Made by a program: the position numbers and the translations under genes
Assembly (NCBI RefSeq): GCF_042654245.1
Contig: NZ_JBHSGI010000002.1
Span: 620,001-684,000, forward strand
DNA length: 64,000 nt
Source of the DNA: Seohaeicola_A nanhaiensis
Lineage (GTDB): Bacteria; Pseudomonadota; Alphaproteobacteria; Rhodobacterales; Rhodobacteraceae
Direction: 5' to 3'
Part shown: piece after piece, positions 43,716-52,841 of the stretch
Position numbering within the stretch: the stretch's first letter is position 1
Layout: every line of letters starts with the position of its first letter
The notes under the pieces: model-generated
Seen by the model: the letters and a program-made list of their open reading frames with translations, nothing else
The model's database searches: none
What the model was told of the DNA's origin: nothing

Positions 43716-44744
43716 GTGAAAGCCTTTTTCGATGCCCGCCAGTTGGGTCATGCACCCAATATTTATTTCCGACGCGGCGCTGCAATGCCACATCAGGAAC
43801 AACCCCGCCGGGCGGAATTGCTTCGTGACATGCTGATCGCCGAAAATTTCAGCATCAGCGCCCCGCGCGATCATGGGTTGGCGCCGATCAAGGCAGTGCA
43901 CGACCCCGATTACGTCGACTTCCTGCCTACGGCCCACGCCCGTTTTGTCGCCGACGCCGGCCCGGATGCGCTTGCGATTCCTACAGCCCATCCAGGTCGC
44001 CGCCGCGGGAAGGAACCGAAGGATATTCACGGCCAGATGGGCTGGTGGATGACCGACACCTCGACTCCGCTGACCGAAGGCAGCTGGGATGCCGCATACT
44101 GGTCGGCCCAAACCGCCATCGAAGGCGCCGAAGAGATCCTGTCCGGCGCACGCGCTGCCTATGCGCTGTGCCGGCCGCCCGGACATCATGCCATGCGCGA
44201 CGGCGCCAACGGCTTCTGTTTCTTTAACAACGCCTGCATCGCCGCACATCATCTGACGCGCAAGTTCCGAAAAGTGGCACTCATCGACGTGGACGTGCAC
44301 ACCGGCAACGGCTCGCTCGACATCCTCTACGAACGCGGCGACATCTTCTTCTGCTCGCTCCATCCGGACCCCAGGACCTATCCCACGTTCTATCTCGGCC
44401 ATGCCGACGAAACCGGCGAAGGGGAAGGTGAAGGCGCCTCGATGAATATTCTTCTGGAGAAGGGTGCCAGCGAAAGCGATGTCCTGGCCGCGCTGGACAG
44501 GGGCCTGTCCGCAATCCGTGATTTCGGGGCCGAAGCGCTCGTGGTTTCGCTGGGCTTCGACATGGCCGCCGACGATCCGCTGGCCGCCGTCGCCGTCTAC
44601 CCGGAAGGTTTTGCCGAGATGGCCCGGCGCCTGGCCGCAATGAAGCTGCCCACCGTGCTGGTGCAGGAAGGGGGCTATTTGGGACCCTCGCTGTCCGACA
44701 ACGCGCGCGCGTTCCTCACCACCTTCCGCGAGGCAATTCGATGA
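43716..44744 (+). CDS. Histone deacetylase-fold amidohydrolase (second copy)
   Basis: I use the GTG at 43716 (MKAFFDARQLGHAPNIYFRR) because agggaagg precedes it; earlier in-frame ATGs give an N-terminus without family similarity. The 342-residue protein has the deacetylase motifs LCRPPGHHAMRDGANGFCFF, VALIDVDVHTGNGSLDILY, VVSLGFDMAADDPLA and VLVQEGGY. It resembles acetylpolyamine amidohydrolases. It is similar in plan to the protein at 35.8-36.8 kb but clearly divergent, so two related substrates or two steps are likely. First gene of a five-gene plus-strand operon; the stop overlaps the next start. Confidence 0.85.
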   Translation: MKAFFDARQLGHAPNIYFRRGAAMPHQEQPRRAELLRDMLIAENFSISAPRDHGLAPIKAVHDPDYVDFLPTAHARFVADAGPDALAIPTAHPGRRRGKEPKDIHGQMGWWMTDTSTPLTEGSWDAAYWSAQTAIEGAEEILSGARAAYALCRPPGHHAMRDGANGFCFFNNACIAAHHLTRKFRKVALIDVDVHTGNGSLDILYERGDIFFCSLHPDPRTYPTFYLGHADETGEGEGEGASMNILLEKGASESDVLAALDRGLSAIRDFGAEALVVSLGFDMAADDPLAAVAVYPEGFAEMARRLAAMKLPTVLVQEGGYLGPSLSDNARAFLTTFREAIR

Positions 44745-46303
44745 CCTCGAACCCCGACGACATGAACGGCGCCGAAAGCGTGTTGCGCAGCCTTCACGCC
44801 GAAGGTGTCGATGTATGTTTTGCCAATCCCGGCACCTCGGAGATGCAGTTCGTCGACGCTTTGGACCGCACCAGGCTGATGCGCTGTGTGCTCGGACTGT
44901 TCGAGGGCGTGGTGACGGCCGCTGCCGACGGCTATGCCCGCATGGCCGGCAAACCGGCGGTGACCCTCCTGCACCTCGCGCCCGGCTTTGCGAATGCCGC
45001 CGCCAACATCCACAACGCGCGCAAAGCGCGGGTGCCGATGTTGAACCTTGTCGGGGATCATGCCCTTCGCCATCAGAAATACGACGCGCCGCTCTCGGCC
45101 GATGTGGAAGGTGCCTGCAGACCCTTCAGCGACTGGGTTCGTTCCGGCCGCGATGCAGCAAGTTTTGCCGCCGACGCGATGGAGGGCCTCGCGGTCGCAA
45201 AGGGCAGGCCGGGCCGGATTGCCACATTGATCGCACCCGCAGACATCGGATGGGATGCGGGCGGAAAGATTGCCAAGCCGGTGACACCTGCGGCAGCAGC
45301 GCCGCTCGACGAAGATGCGGTGTCCGGAGCCATCGCCGCGTTGGAAAGCGATGACCGGACGGTGATCATCGCTGGCTTTTCAGTGCTCGAGGACACGGTC
45401 GCGCTGGCGCTCCTGCAAGGCATCGCCGAAAAGACCGGGGCCGATATTCTCGCCCCGTCCGCGAACCGGCGCATGGAGCGTGGCCACGGCCGGGTGGCGG
45501 TTAAGAAGATCCCCTACCCGATCAACGAAGCGCTTGAGACGCTTGCCCCATATGGCCGCGCCATCCTGGTCGAAACCCAACCACCTGTGGCATTCTTTGC
45601 CTATCCCGGCAAACCCAGCCTGCTGCTGCCCGAAACCTGCAGGATAACGGTACTCGCGGATGTTGACGGCAATGGCCCGGAAGCCATCGCAGCGCTTGCT
45701 GACCGGCTTGGCGCACGCCCCGTGACCCCGCGCGACGCGGCACCGCCGCCCGTACCGCAGGCGGGAAAGCTCACCGCCGAGATCATCGGCGCCATCCTGT
45801 CCAACACTCTCCCCGAAGGCGCAATCGTCATCGACGAAGCCGTCTCGTCGAGCGGCACCATCTTTCCGTCCGGCGACAGCGCGGCGCCCAACTCCTGGCT
45901 GGCATTGACCGGAGGATCGATCGGCATCGGCATTCCGCTTTCGGCGGGGGCGGCCATCGCCTGCCCCGACCGCCCGGTGATCACGCTTCAGGCCGATGGA
46001 TCGGCAATGTACACGTTGCAGGGCCTGTGGACGCAGGCGCGCGAAGGGTCGAACGTGACCACCGTGATCCTCGCCAACCGTGCGTACGACATCCTGAAGG
46101 CCGAACTGCACAATGTCGGCGCCCAACCGGGCCCCGACGCGCTGAGCATGCTCAACCTCGACCGGCCCGAGCTGGATTTCGTGGCGCTCGCCAAGGGCAT
46201 GGGCGTTCCGGCACGCCGGGTAGAGGATGCGCAGGACTTCATGCGCACTCTGAAACACGCGATGTCCGAACCCGGCCCCTTCCTGATAGAAGCCGTGATC
46301 TGA
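44741..46303 (+). CDS. Thiamine diphosphate-dependent enzyme (acetolactate synthase/benzoylformate decarboxylase type)
   Basis: The 520-residue protein has the three-domain ThDP decarboxylase layout. The N-terminal PYR domain contains the cofactor-activating Glu in LGLFEGVVTAAADGYARM; the middle domain is a degenerate Rossmann fold; the C-terminal PP domain has the Mg/ThDP motif QADGSAMYTLQGL followed by VILANRAYDIL. Closest types are acetolactate synthase large subunit-like and benzoylformate decarboxylase-like proteins. It would decarboxylate or ligate a 2-oxo acid. Overlap with the deacetylase gene (ATGA) ties it to the same pathway. Exact reaction unknown. Confidence 0.85.
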   Translation: MTSNPDDMNGAESVLRSLHAEGVDVCFANPGTSEMQFVDALDRTRLMRCVLGLFEGVVTAAADGYARMAGKPAVTLLHLAPGFANAAANIHNARKARVPMLNLVGDHALRHQKYDAPLSADVEGACRPFSDWVRSGRDAASFAADAMEGLAVAKGRPGRIATLIAPADIGWDAGGKIAKPVTPAAAAPLDEDAVSGAIAALESDDRTVIIAGFSVLEDTVALALLQGIAEKTGADILAPSANRRMERGHGRVAVKKIPYPINEALETLAPYGRAILVETQPPVAFFAYPGKPSLLLPETCRITVLADVDGNGPEAIAALADRLGARPVTPRDAAPPPVPQAGKLTAEIIGAILSNTLPEGAIVIDEAVSSSGTIFPSGDSAAPNSWLALTGGSIGIGIPLSAGAAIACPDRPVITLQADGSAMYTLQGLWTQAREGSNVTTVILANRAYDILKAELHNVGAQPGPDALSMLNLDRPELDFVALAKGMGVPARRVEDAQDFMRTLKHAMSEPGPFLIEAVI

Positions 46304-46326
46304 CACGACAGTCCAAAGGACCTTTC

Positions 46327-47616
46327 ATGACACTCGACCCTGCCCTGCGCGACCGTATCAAGACAGCCGTTTCGGACGGGTTTGACGACCAGGTCGCTTT
46401 CACGCAGGCGCTTGTCAGGATGCCATCGCTGCGCGGGCGCGAGCATCCGGTACAGGATTTCCTTTTCTCGGAACTGCGCAAGCGCGGCCTGGCAATGGAC
46501 CGTTTCGGAATGGACCGGACTGCCATCGCTGCGCATGAGGGCGGTTCGAAATTCTCGGACGACCATTCGGATGCCCCCATCGTGGTGGGCATCCACCGGC
46601 CGCGCAAGGAAAGCGGCCGCTCGCTGATCCTTCAGGCGCATGTCGACGTGGTTCCCGTAGGCCTGCCGGACATGTGGTCCGACCCGCCCTTTTCCGGCAA
46701 GATTGCCGGCGACTGGATGTTTGGCCGGGGCGCGGCAGACATGAAAGCGGGAGCCGCCGCCAATATCTTCGCGCTCGATGCGCTGCGCAGCATCGGTCTT
46801 CAACCCGCTGCCACGGTCTACGTGCAATCCGTCGTGGAAGAGGAAAGCACCGGCAACGGCGCGCTTCAAACCTTCCTGCAAGGCTACACCGCCGATGCGG
46901 TGCTGATCCCCGAACCCGAGGACGAAATGCTGGTGCGCGCCAACACCGGGGTGCTCTGGTTCCAGGTGCAGGTTCGCGGAGTGCCAGTGCATGTGCGCGA
47001 AATGGGCGAAGGCGCCAACGCGATCGACGGCGCAAATCGCGTGATGGCCGCCCTGCGCAAGTTGGAAGCCGATTGGAACGCCGACAAGGTCAACCATCCC
47101 CACTTCGAGGCCGAGGATCACCCCATCAATCTCAATATCGGCAAGATCGAAGGCGGCGACTGGGCCTCGTCCGTGCCCAGCTGGTGCAACATCGACTGCC
47201 GCGTATCCATCTATCCCGGTCGCAGCGCCGAGGATGCGGCGCGGGAAATCCAGGACCGTATTGCCGCCTTCGCCCAGGGCGATGCGTTCCTGTCAAACAA
47301 CCCGCCACAGGTGGTGTTCAACGGGTTCTTTGCCGAAGGCTATGTGCTGGAGCCGGGCAGTGACGCGGAAGCCGTGCTTGGCCGGGCCCATGAGGCCGCC
47401 GTCGGTTCCCCGCTCAAGTCGTTCATGACGGCAGGCTACCTCGATACCCGCGTCTACGCGCTCTACAACAAGATCCCGGCACTCTGCTACGGCCCGGTGT
47501 CCCGCAACATTCATGGGATCGACGAATGCGTAAGCCTGTCGTCGGTCAAGCGTATCACGACTGCCATGGCGCTGTTCATCGCCGAATGGTGCGGCGTCGA
47601 ACCGGTGGAGTCCTGA
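46327..47616 (+). CDS. M20 family metallopeptidase/deacylase (ArgE/DapE type)
   Basis: Start ATG 46327 is preceded by aaagga; the longer frame upstream belongs to the ThDP gene region. The 429-residue protein has M20 zinc motifs: LILQAHVDVVPVG, GRGAADMKAGAAANIFALDA, VVEEESTGNGALQTFL and the late His in GPVSRNIHGIDECV. A dimerisation domain lies in the middle. M20 enzymes release an acyl group or amino acid from N-acyl amino acids or dipeptides. With two deacetylase-fold proteins in the locus, deacylation seems central here. Its stop overlaps the kinase start by one base (TGATG). Confidence 0.88.
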   Translation: MTLDPALRDRIKTAVSDGFDDQVAFTQALVRMPSLRGREHPVQDFLFSELRKRGLAMDRFGMDRTAIAAHEGGSKFSDDHSDAPIVVGIHRPRKESGRSLILQAHVDVVPVGLPDMWSDPPFSGKIAGDWMFGRGAADMKAGAAANIFALDALRSIGLQPAATVYVQSVVEEESTGNGALQTFLQGYTADAVLIPEPEDEMLVRANTGVLWFQVQVRGVPVHVREMGEGANAIDGANRVMAALRKLEADWNADKVNHPHFEAEDHPINLNIGKIEGGDWASSVPSWCNIDCRVSIYPGRSAEDAAREIQDRIAAFAQGDAFLSNNPPQVVFNGFFAEGYVLEPGSDAEAVLGRAHEAAVGSPLKSFMTAGYLDTRVYALYNKIPALCYGPVSRNIHGIDECVSLSSVKRITTAMALFIAEWCGVEPVES

Positions 47617-48680
47617 TGAGTCCTCCTCCAGGTGTAATCCCGGACGTGCAGTCCGATCTTCTGGCTCATGCCGCACTGAACATATCGTCCGAACAGGCGG
47701 CTGAACTGGCCAACGATCTTTTCGATGTAAGAGGCGAGGTGCATCGGCTCAACGCAGAGAAAGATGCCAATTTCCGCATCACGCCCGAGGGCGGCCCGCC
47801 GGTTCTTCTCAAGATCACCAACGCCGCCGAGGATCGAGCGGTAACCGAGATGCAGACCGCCGCCTTGATGCATTTGGCGCAGGTCGATCCAGGCCTTCCC
47901 GTACCGCATGTCCTTCCCGCCCGAAACGGAGCGCCATCGCAACTGGTCACATTGTCCGACGGGCGGGAGCATGTGGTGCGCCTGCTCACCTTCCTCCAGG
48001 GGACCACGCTCAGTTCGGCCAAGGCCGCCTCTGCCCTCCATTTTCGCATTGGGGCTCTGCTGGCGCGGTTGACCATCGGCCTGCAGGGGTTCAGCCATCC
48101 CGCAAGCGACCACGTTCTGCTCTGGGACATAAAGCAGGCGCACCGGCTGCGTCCGATGCTTGATGCGGTAGAGGAGACTGATCTGCGCCAGCGCCTGACG
48201 CGCCTGATCGACCAGTTCGAGGATGAAGTCGCGCCACGCCTGAAAGACCTCCGCGCTCAGGTGGTCCACAATGATTTCAACCCCCACAATCTGTTGGTCG
48301 ACACCCCGGCCGCAAACTGCCTGACCGGGGTGATCGATTTCGGCGACATCGTGCGGACGCCAATTGTCTGCGACCTGGCCGTGGCGTGTTCGTATCATGT
48401 GCAGGACGGCCCGGATCCAATGGCCGCCGTCGCCCGCCTTGTAGCAGGATACTGCAGCCATTTGCCCTTGACCGAAGAAGAATTCGCTCTGTTGCCCGAC
48501 CTGATGCGACTGCGCCATGCCACCACGCTGGTTGTCGGAGCATGGCGCGCGCGCCGCTATCCCGAGAATGCTGCCTACATCCGCCGCAATGCAGCGGCAT
48601 CCCTGCGCGGACTTACCGCGCTGGACCGGACGGGCAACCCTGCGGTCCTGGCCTCTCTGCACCCGGAACAGATCACATGA
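47616..48680 (+). CDS. APH-fold kinase, hydroxylysine-kinase-like
   Basis: The 354-residue protein has an aminoglycoside-phosphotransferase-type fold. The catalytic loop is VVHNDFNPHNLLV and the metal-binding segment GVIDFGDIVRTPIVCDLAVA; an N-terminal lobe carries the ATP-binding strands. GVIDFGD-V-x-P-VCDLA is the pattern of hydroxylysine kinase (HYKK/AGPHD1) relatives. It should phosphorylate a hydroxyl group on an amino alcohol or hydroxy amino acid. The next gene encodes a phospholyase-like PLP enzyme, and together they match the kinase plus phospholyase pair known for 5-hydroxylysine. Overlaps both neighbours. Confidence 0.8.
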   Translation: MSPPPGVIPDVQSDLLAHAALNISSEQAAELANDLFDVRGEVHRLNAEKDANFRITPEGGPPVLLKITNAAEDRAVTEMQTAALMHLAQVDPGLPVPHVLPARNGAPSQLVTLSDGREHVVRLLTFLQGTTLSSAKAASALHFRIGALLARLTIGLQGFSHPASDHVLLWDIKQAHRLRPMLDAVEETDLRQRLTRLIDQFEDEVAPRLKDLRAQVVHNDFNPHNLLVDTPAANCLTGVIDFGDIVRTPIVCDLAVACSYHVQDGPDPMAAVARLVAGYCSHLPLTEEEFALLPDLMRLRHATTLVVGAWRARRYPENAAYIRRNAAASLRGLTALDRTGNPAVLASLHPEQIT

Positions 48681-50011
48681 CCATGATCAATGCCTTCGAC
48701 CCATCCGGCGCCGATCGCCTCCCCCCCGAGGACCGCGCCCTGATCGCCCGGCGCGAAAAGGTGCTTGGTCCGGCCTATCGCCTGTTCTACGAAGAGCCGC
48801 TTCACATTGTCGAAGGGAAAGGTGTCTGGCTCTGGGACAAGCAGGGACGCAGGTATCTCGATGCCTATAACAACGTCGCATCCATGGGCCATTGCCACCC
48901 GCACGTTGTACAGGCCATTGCCGGGCAAACCGCGGTTCTGAACACCCACACCCGCTATCTGCATGACGGTATCGTCACCTATGCAGAACGCCTTCTGGCC
49001 ACCATGCCCGACGCGCTGGGGCACATGATGTTTGCCTGCACCGGCTCCGAGGCGAATGACCTGGCGCTGCGCATCGCCCGGAGTGTGACCGGCCGGCAGG
49101 GGGTGATCATTACCCGGCTCGCCTATCACGGCGTCACCGAGTCGGTCTCCGAACTTTCACCGTCCCTCGGGGATTTCGTGCCACGCACGTCCCGTGTCCG
49201 CCTGATCGATGCGCCGAACGGACTGCGCGTTTCTCCCGGCGAACAGGGGGCCAAACTGGCGTCCGGCTTGGCACAGGCCATCGCCGAAATGCGGGCCGAT
49301 GGCATCGAACCGGCGGCGTTTCTTGTCGATACGATCTTCTCCAGCGACGGGCTGTATCCCGACCCGGCGGGGTTTCTGAAACCCGCTGTGGACCTGATCC
49401 GATCCGAGGGCGGGCTGTTCATCGCAGATGAAGTCCAACCCGGGTTTGCCCGAACAGGCGACACGTTCTGGGGTTTTCAGCGCCACGACCTCGTACCCGA
49501 CATGGTCACTATGGGCAAACCGATGGGCAACGGCTATCCCGTCTCCGGCTTGGCACTGCGGCCCGAACTGGTGCAGGAATTTGGCATGCGGGCGCGATAC
49601 TTCAATACCTTCGGGGGCAACCCGGTGGCCGCCGCCGCAGGTATGGCCGTGATGGACATCATCCACGAGGAAGGGCTGCAGGAAAATGCCCGCCACACCG
49701 GCGCCTTTATCAAGAGCGGGCTGGAAGCGATCGCACGTCACCACGCCACAATAGCCCAGGTGCGCGGAGCCGGTCTGTTCCTCGCGGTGGAATGTGTCAG
49801 CGACCCGGACACGAACGCTCCCGATGCGGCGCTCGCAGCCTGCGTCGTCAACCACCTGCGCCGGAACGGCGTGCTGATCAGCGCCTCTGGCCCAGGGGCC
49901 AATATCCTGAAGATCCGACCGCCTATGGTGCTTCAGCAGGCCGAAGCTCAAATTCTTCTGGACGCAGTGAACGATGCCTTCGCAGATCACGCTGCGCACC
50001 GGGCGAGCTAG
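48677..50011 (+). CDS. Class III PLP enzyme, phospholyase/aminotransferase-like (AGXT2L type)
   Basis: ATG 48677 overlaps the kinase stop (ATGA). The 444-residue protein shows the ethanolamine-phosphate/5-phosphohydroxylysine phospholyase pattern: YNNVASMGHCHPHVVQAIAG, MMFACTGSEANDLALRIAR, YHGVTESVSELSPS, GLFIADEVQPGFARTGDTFW (PLP Asp) and VTMGKPMGNGYPVSGLA (Schiff-base Lys). These relatives remove ammonia and phosphate from a phosphorylated amino alcohol. The direct kinase-lyase pairing strengthens this over plain transamination. The product would be an aldehyde, perhaps oxidised by host enzymes. Substrate not proven. Confidence 0.82.
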   Translation: MTMINAFDPSGADRLPPEDRALIARREKVLGPAYRLFYEEPLHIVEGKGVWLWDKQGRRYLDAYNNVASMGHCHPHVVQAIAGQTAVLNTHTRYLHDGIVTYAERLLATMPDALGHMMFACTGSEANDLALRIARSVTGRQGVIITRLAYHGVTESVSELSPSLGDFVPRTSRVRLIDAPNGLRVSPGEQGAKLASGLAQAIAEMRADGIEPAAFLVDTIFSSDGLYPDPAGFLKPAVDLIRSEGGLFIADEVQPGFARTGDTFWGFQRHDLVPDMVTMGKPMGNGYPVSGLALRPELVQEFGMRARYFNTFGGNPVAAAAGMAVMDIIHEEGLQENARHTGAFIKSGLEAIARHHATIAQVRGAGLFLAVECVSDPDTNAPDAALAACVVNHLRRNGVLISASGPGANILKIRPPMVLQQAEAQILLDAVNDAFADHAAHRAS

Positions 50012-50119
50012 CCATGCTTCCATGTATCCTCATTCCCGGGGTCGGCCGTGAAGGGTCGAGTTTTTGCATGGCCATCTCCTGAAAAATATGAACTTCAGAA
50101 AAAATAGAGGGAAAACGGG

Positions 50120-50443
50120 ATGTGCACGGACGGAACTGGAGGGGCTGCAAAGCCCACACTGCTTGTCGAAAACGCTCGGACGCGCGTGACCGAATGGCGC
50201 TTTGCCAAGCGCGGCGACAATACAGGGTGGCATCGGCACGAATACGATTACATCGTGGTTCCCATTCAGGACGGCATCCTCGAAATCTCGGATGCTGAGG
50301 GGAATATTTCCAAATCCCAATTGAAAACCGGCGTGCCCTACTTCCGGAGCGCCGGTGTGGAGCACGATGTGTTCAATGGCAGCGACGGTGAATTCGCGTT
50401 CATTGAGGTCGAGCTGCTTGAGGAACCTCAGTCTCATTCCTGA
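50120..50443 (+). CDS. Small cupin-domain protein
   Basis: The 107-residue single-domain cupin has motif 1 GWHRHEYDYIVVPIQDG and motif 2 region PYFRSAGVEHDVFNGSDGEF, with the His and Glu metal ligands. Such proteins may be small-molecule binding or isomerase-like proteins. It lies 108 bases after the phospholyase-like gene, with agggaaaacggg upstream of the start, and likely ends the operon. Confidence 0.75.
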   Translation: MCTDGTGGAAKPTLLVENARTRVTEWRFAKRGDNTGWHRHEYDYIVVPIQDGILEISDAEGNISKSQLKTGVPYFRSAGVEHDVFNGSDGEFAFIEVELLEEPQSHS

Positions 50444-50449
50444 GCATGA

Positions 50450-50590
50450 ATGGGTGATTGCGCGGTTGAACGCCTTCACGGTGCAGACCTGTTGTTCTCT
50501 GACAGGCTGGTCGATCCGGATGTGCTTGAACTGGCGCTGAGGGATGCTGAGCGGGTTTTTGTCGGCAAGCATGTGGGCACTCAACCGTGG
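50450..50590 (+). pseudogene. Fragment of uroporphyrinogen-III C-methyltransferase (SUMT/CobA)
   Basis: The frame reads AVERLHGADLLFSDRLVDPD followed by VLELALRDAERVFVGKHVG. This matches the early SUMT segment (LRAVRLL-EADVVLYDRLVSP then E-L-L-A-RDA-V-VGK-G). The surrounding residues lose all similarity, so about 45 residues of a 250-residue enzyme remain. It is a relic, probably from a deletion that brought the catabolic locus and the tct operon together. Confidence 0.65.
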
Positions 50591-50728
50591 CCGCGGGATC
50601 GGGCCATTCCCACCAATGGCTCCCTTGATGAGTTCGGCCGCGGCCGGTTGACGATCTTCGTCTTCTTCATCCTGATCAGCGAAGATGTTCGGACTGACCT
50701 TTTATGGCCCGGACGGCGACGAATGGCT

Positions 50729-52228
50729 TCACCAGCTGCTCACCCGGGAAAGCAGCGAGGTGATCGGAGCCCACAAAGTCCAGACCACGAACAGCAGGGC
50801 CAGGAACAGGATGGTCCCGCTGATCGGGCGGGTGAAGAAAACGGTCCAGTCCTGGTGCGAATTCGCCATCGACGTCAGGAAATATCGCTCGGCCAGCGGG
50901 CCGAGGATAACCCCAAGGACCATCGGCGCCGATGGAAAGCCGATCCGCTTCATCCCCCAGCCAAGAACGCCGAAGGCCAGACAGACATAGACGTCGAAGA
51001 TATTGTTCCTGACGCCGAAGGCGCCGATGACGCTGAGCACGATGATGAAGGCGGCGAGGATCGCCGGCGGCGTCCGCATCAGCGTCGAGAAGATCTGAGC
51101 CACCCCGATCCCGGCCCCGATCATAAGAACATTGGCAATGATCATCGCTGCGAAGATGGTGTATACCATCGACGGGTCCATGATGAACAAGAGCGGGCCA
51201 GGATTGACCCCGTGCAGCATCATCGCAGCCAGCATGATCGCCGTGGCGGCACTGCCGGGAATGCCGAGCGTGAGCAGTGGCACCATCGCAGCGCCGGTTG
51301 TCGCGTTCTTGGCGGCCTCCGGCGCGGCCAAGCCCTCTTCGACACCGGTCCCGAACTCAGCCTTTCGCTTGGAGACCTGCTTTTCGACGCCATAAGCGAT
51401 GACCGCACCGGGCGTCGCGCCGGCGCCGGGGATCATCCCGATCATGCAACCCAGACCGGTGCCGCGCAGGATGGCGCCCTTGACCTTGTAAATGTCCGAT
51501 AGCCTAGGCTTTGCCCCCTGCCCGCCGGAATGCTTGGGGCGCAGATCCCGGTTGGTGGCGATCAGGTCGACCACCTCGCCGATGGCAAACAGGCCGATCA
51601 TCACCACGACAAAGCGAATACCGCTTTCCATCTGCGGGATGCCAAAGCTGAAGCGCGCCTGCCCGTACAGCGGATCGACACCCACGGTGCCGACGGCGAT
51701 CCCCGCCAGCAGCGACACGATTGTGATGATCGGCTGGTCCTTGGCAATCGCGATGACGCTGACCAATCCGAGGACCGTCGCCGCAAAGAACTCGGGCTGG
51801 GAAAACTTGAGCGCGAAACTCGCGAAGGGCGCCTAGAGGAAGGCCAACACAAAGGCACTCACCAGCCCGCCTGTGGCCGAGGCGGTCACCGCGATCATCA
51901 GCGCGCGCTTCACCTCGCCGCGGCGCGTCATCGGGTAGCCGTCCCATGTCGCCGGCAAGGACGCCGGTGTGCCGGGCACGTTGATGATGATGGCCGAGAT
52001 CGACCCGCCAAAGACGCCGCCCACATAAATCCCGCCAAGAAAGAGCATCGATTGCGTGGGCTCCATCACATAGGTGAAGGGCAGCGCCATAGCCATCGCG
52101 TTGACAAAGGATATGCCCGGCAGCGCGCCCGCCACCACGCCGACCAGAAGACCGATCACGATGGTCGCGAATGCGGTAAATTGGAAAGCGGCATGAAATC
52201 CACCGGCGAGAAGTTCCAAAGAGTTCAT
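50729..52228 (-). pseudogene. tctA: TctA large membrane subunit interrupted by an in-frame amber codon
   Basis: A single frame of 500 codons encodes a TctA protein of the tripartite tricarboxylate transporter family, but a TAG at 51833-51835 splits it. The first part begins MNSLELLAGGFHAAFQFTAF and includes GALPGISFVNAMAMALPFT; the second continues APFASFALKFSQPEFFAATV through GMIPGAGATPGAVIAYGVEK to the end. The two GxxPG motifs of TctA are both intact. Relatives read FLSAPFA or similar here, so a single change (for example TCG to TAG) would explain it. About 12 membrane helices are expected. Either the transporter is dead or the base is an error. Confidence 0.85.
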
Positions 52229-52241
52229 GCGTTCATTTCCG

Positions 52242-52841
52242 TCAGTAAATCCCGAGCGCCTTGAGAAGCCAGATGCTGAACTGGTCGAAAATACCCCTCC
52301 CGCGGCTCAGCGGCATCAGCGAGATGCCCATGAAGACCCAAAGCAAAACCCAGGTACCGATCAATGACACCGGCAGCACCACCAGCGGCTTGCGCACCCC
52401 GCCATAGACGCACCAGATCGCGATAAAGGCCGCCGTGGTCAGTGCGAAACCGGTGAGCGGAAGCAGGATGCCGTACAGTACGATCAGGATGATCCCGATG
52501 ACGGCCTTGCCGAACCGGTAAATCTCGTCGTCATCGGGCGCGCGAAGCGCCGACCGGCGGCCGGCCCGGCCAAGAACCCAGAGTTCGAGGCCGAGCCAGA
52601 TGGCGGAGAACAGTGCGAGAGCGTTCAGTATGAGATCAGGCCAGGCGTCGGGCCCCAGCCCGGTCGTGACGGCGGGCTTGCCGCGCCAGAAGACGAAATT
52701 CTGCAGGACAAGCGCCAGCACGGCCAGCACCGCCGGCAAGAGTGCCGGAAGAAGCCGGACGACACCCGCAGTCTGGCCCGCTCCCGTTCGGTTGCGGCCC
52801 GGCGCCTCTTTGGCCGACTGGCGCGCGACCTCGGTCTTCAT
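52242..52841 (-). CDS. tctB: TctB-like small membrane subunit
   Basis: The 199-residue protein has four predicted membrane helices, including LLPALLPAVLAVLALVLQNF and AVIGIILIVLYGILLPLTGF, the typical TctB layout. The loop AWPDLILNALALFSAIWLGL also fits. It works with TctA as the membrane part of a secondary transporter that uses a periplasmic binding protein. Its ATG overlaps the tctC stop (ATGA). Confidence 0.8.
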   Translation of the reverse strand: MKTEVARQSAKEAPGRNRTGAGQTAGVVRLLPALLPAVLAVLALVLQNFVFWRGKPAVTTGLGPDAWPDLILNALALFSAIWLGLELWVLGRAGRRSALRAPDDDEIYRFGKAVIGIILIVLYGILLPLTGFALTTAAFIAIWCVYGGVRKPLVVLPVSLIGTWVLLWVFMGISLMPLSRGRGIFDQFSIWLLKALGIY

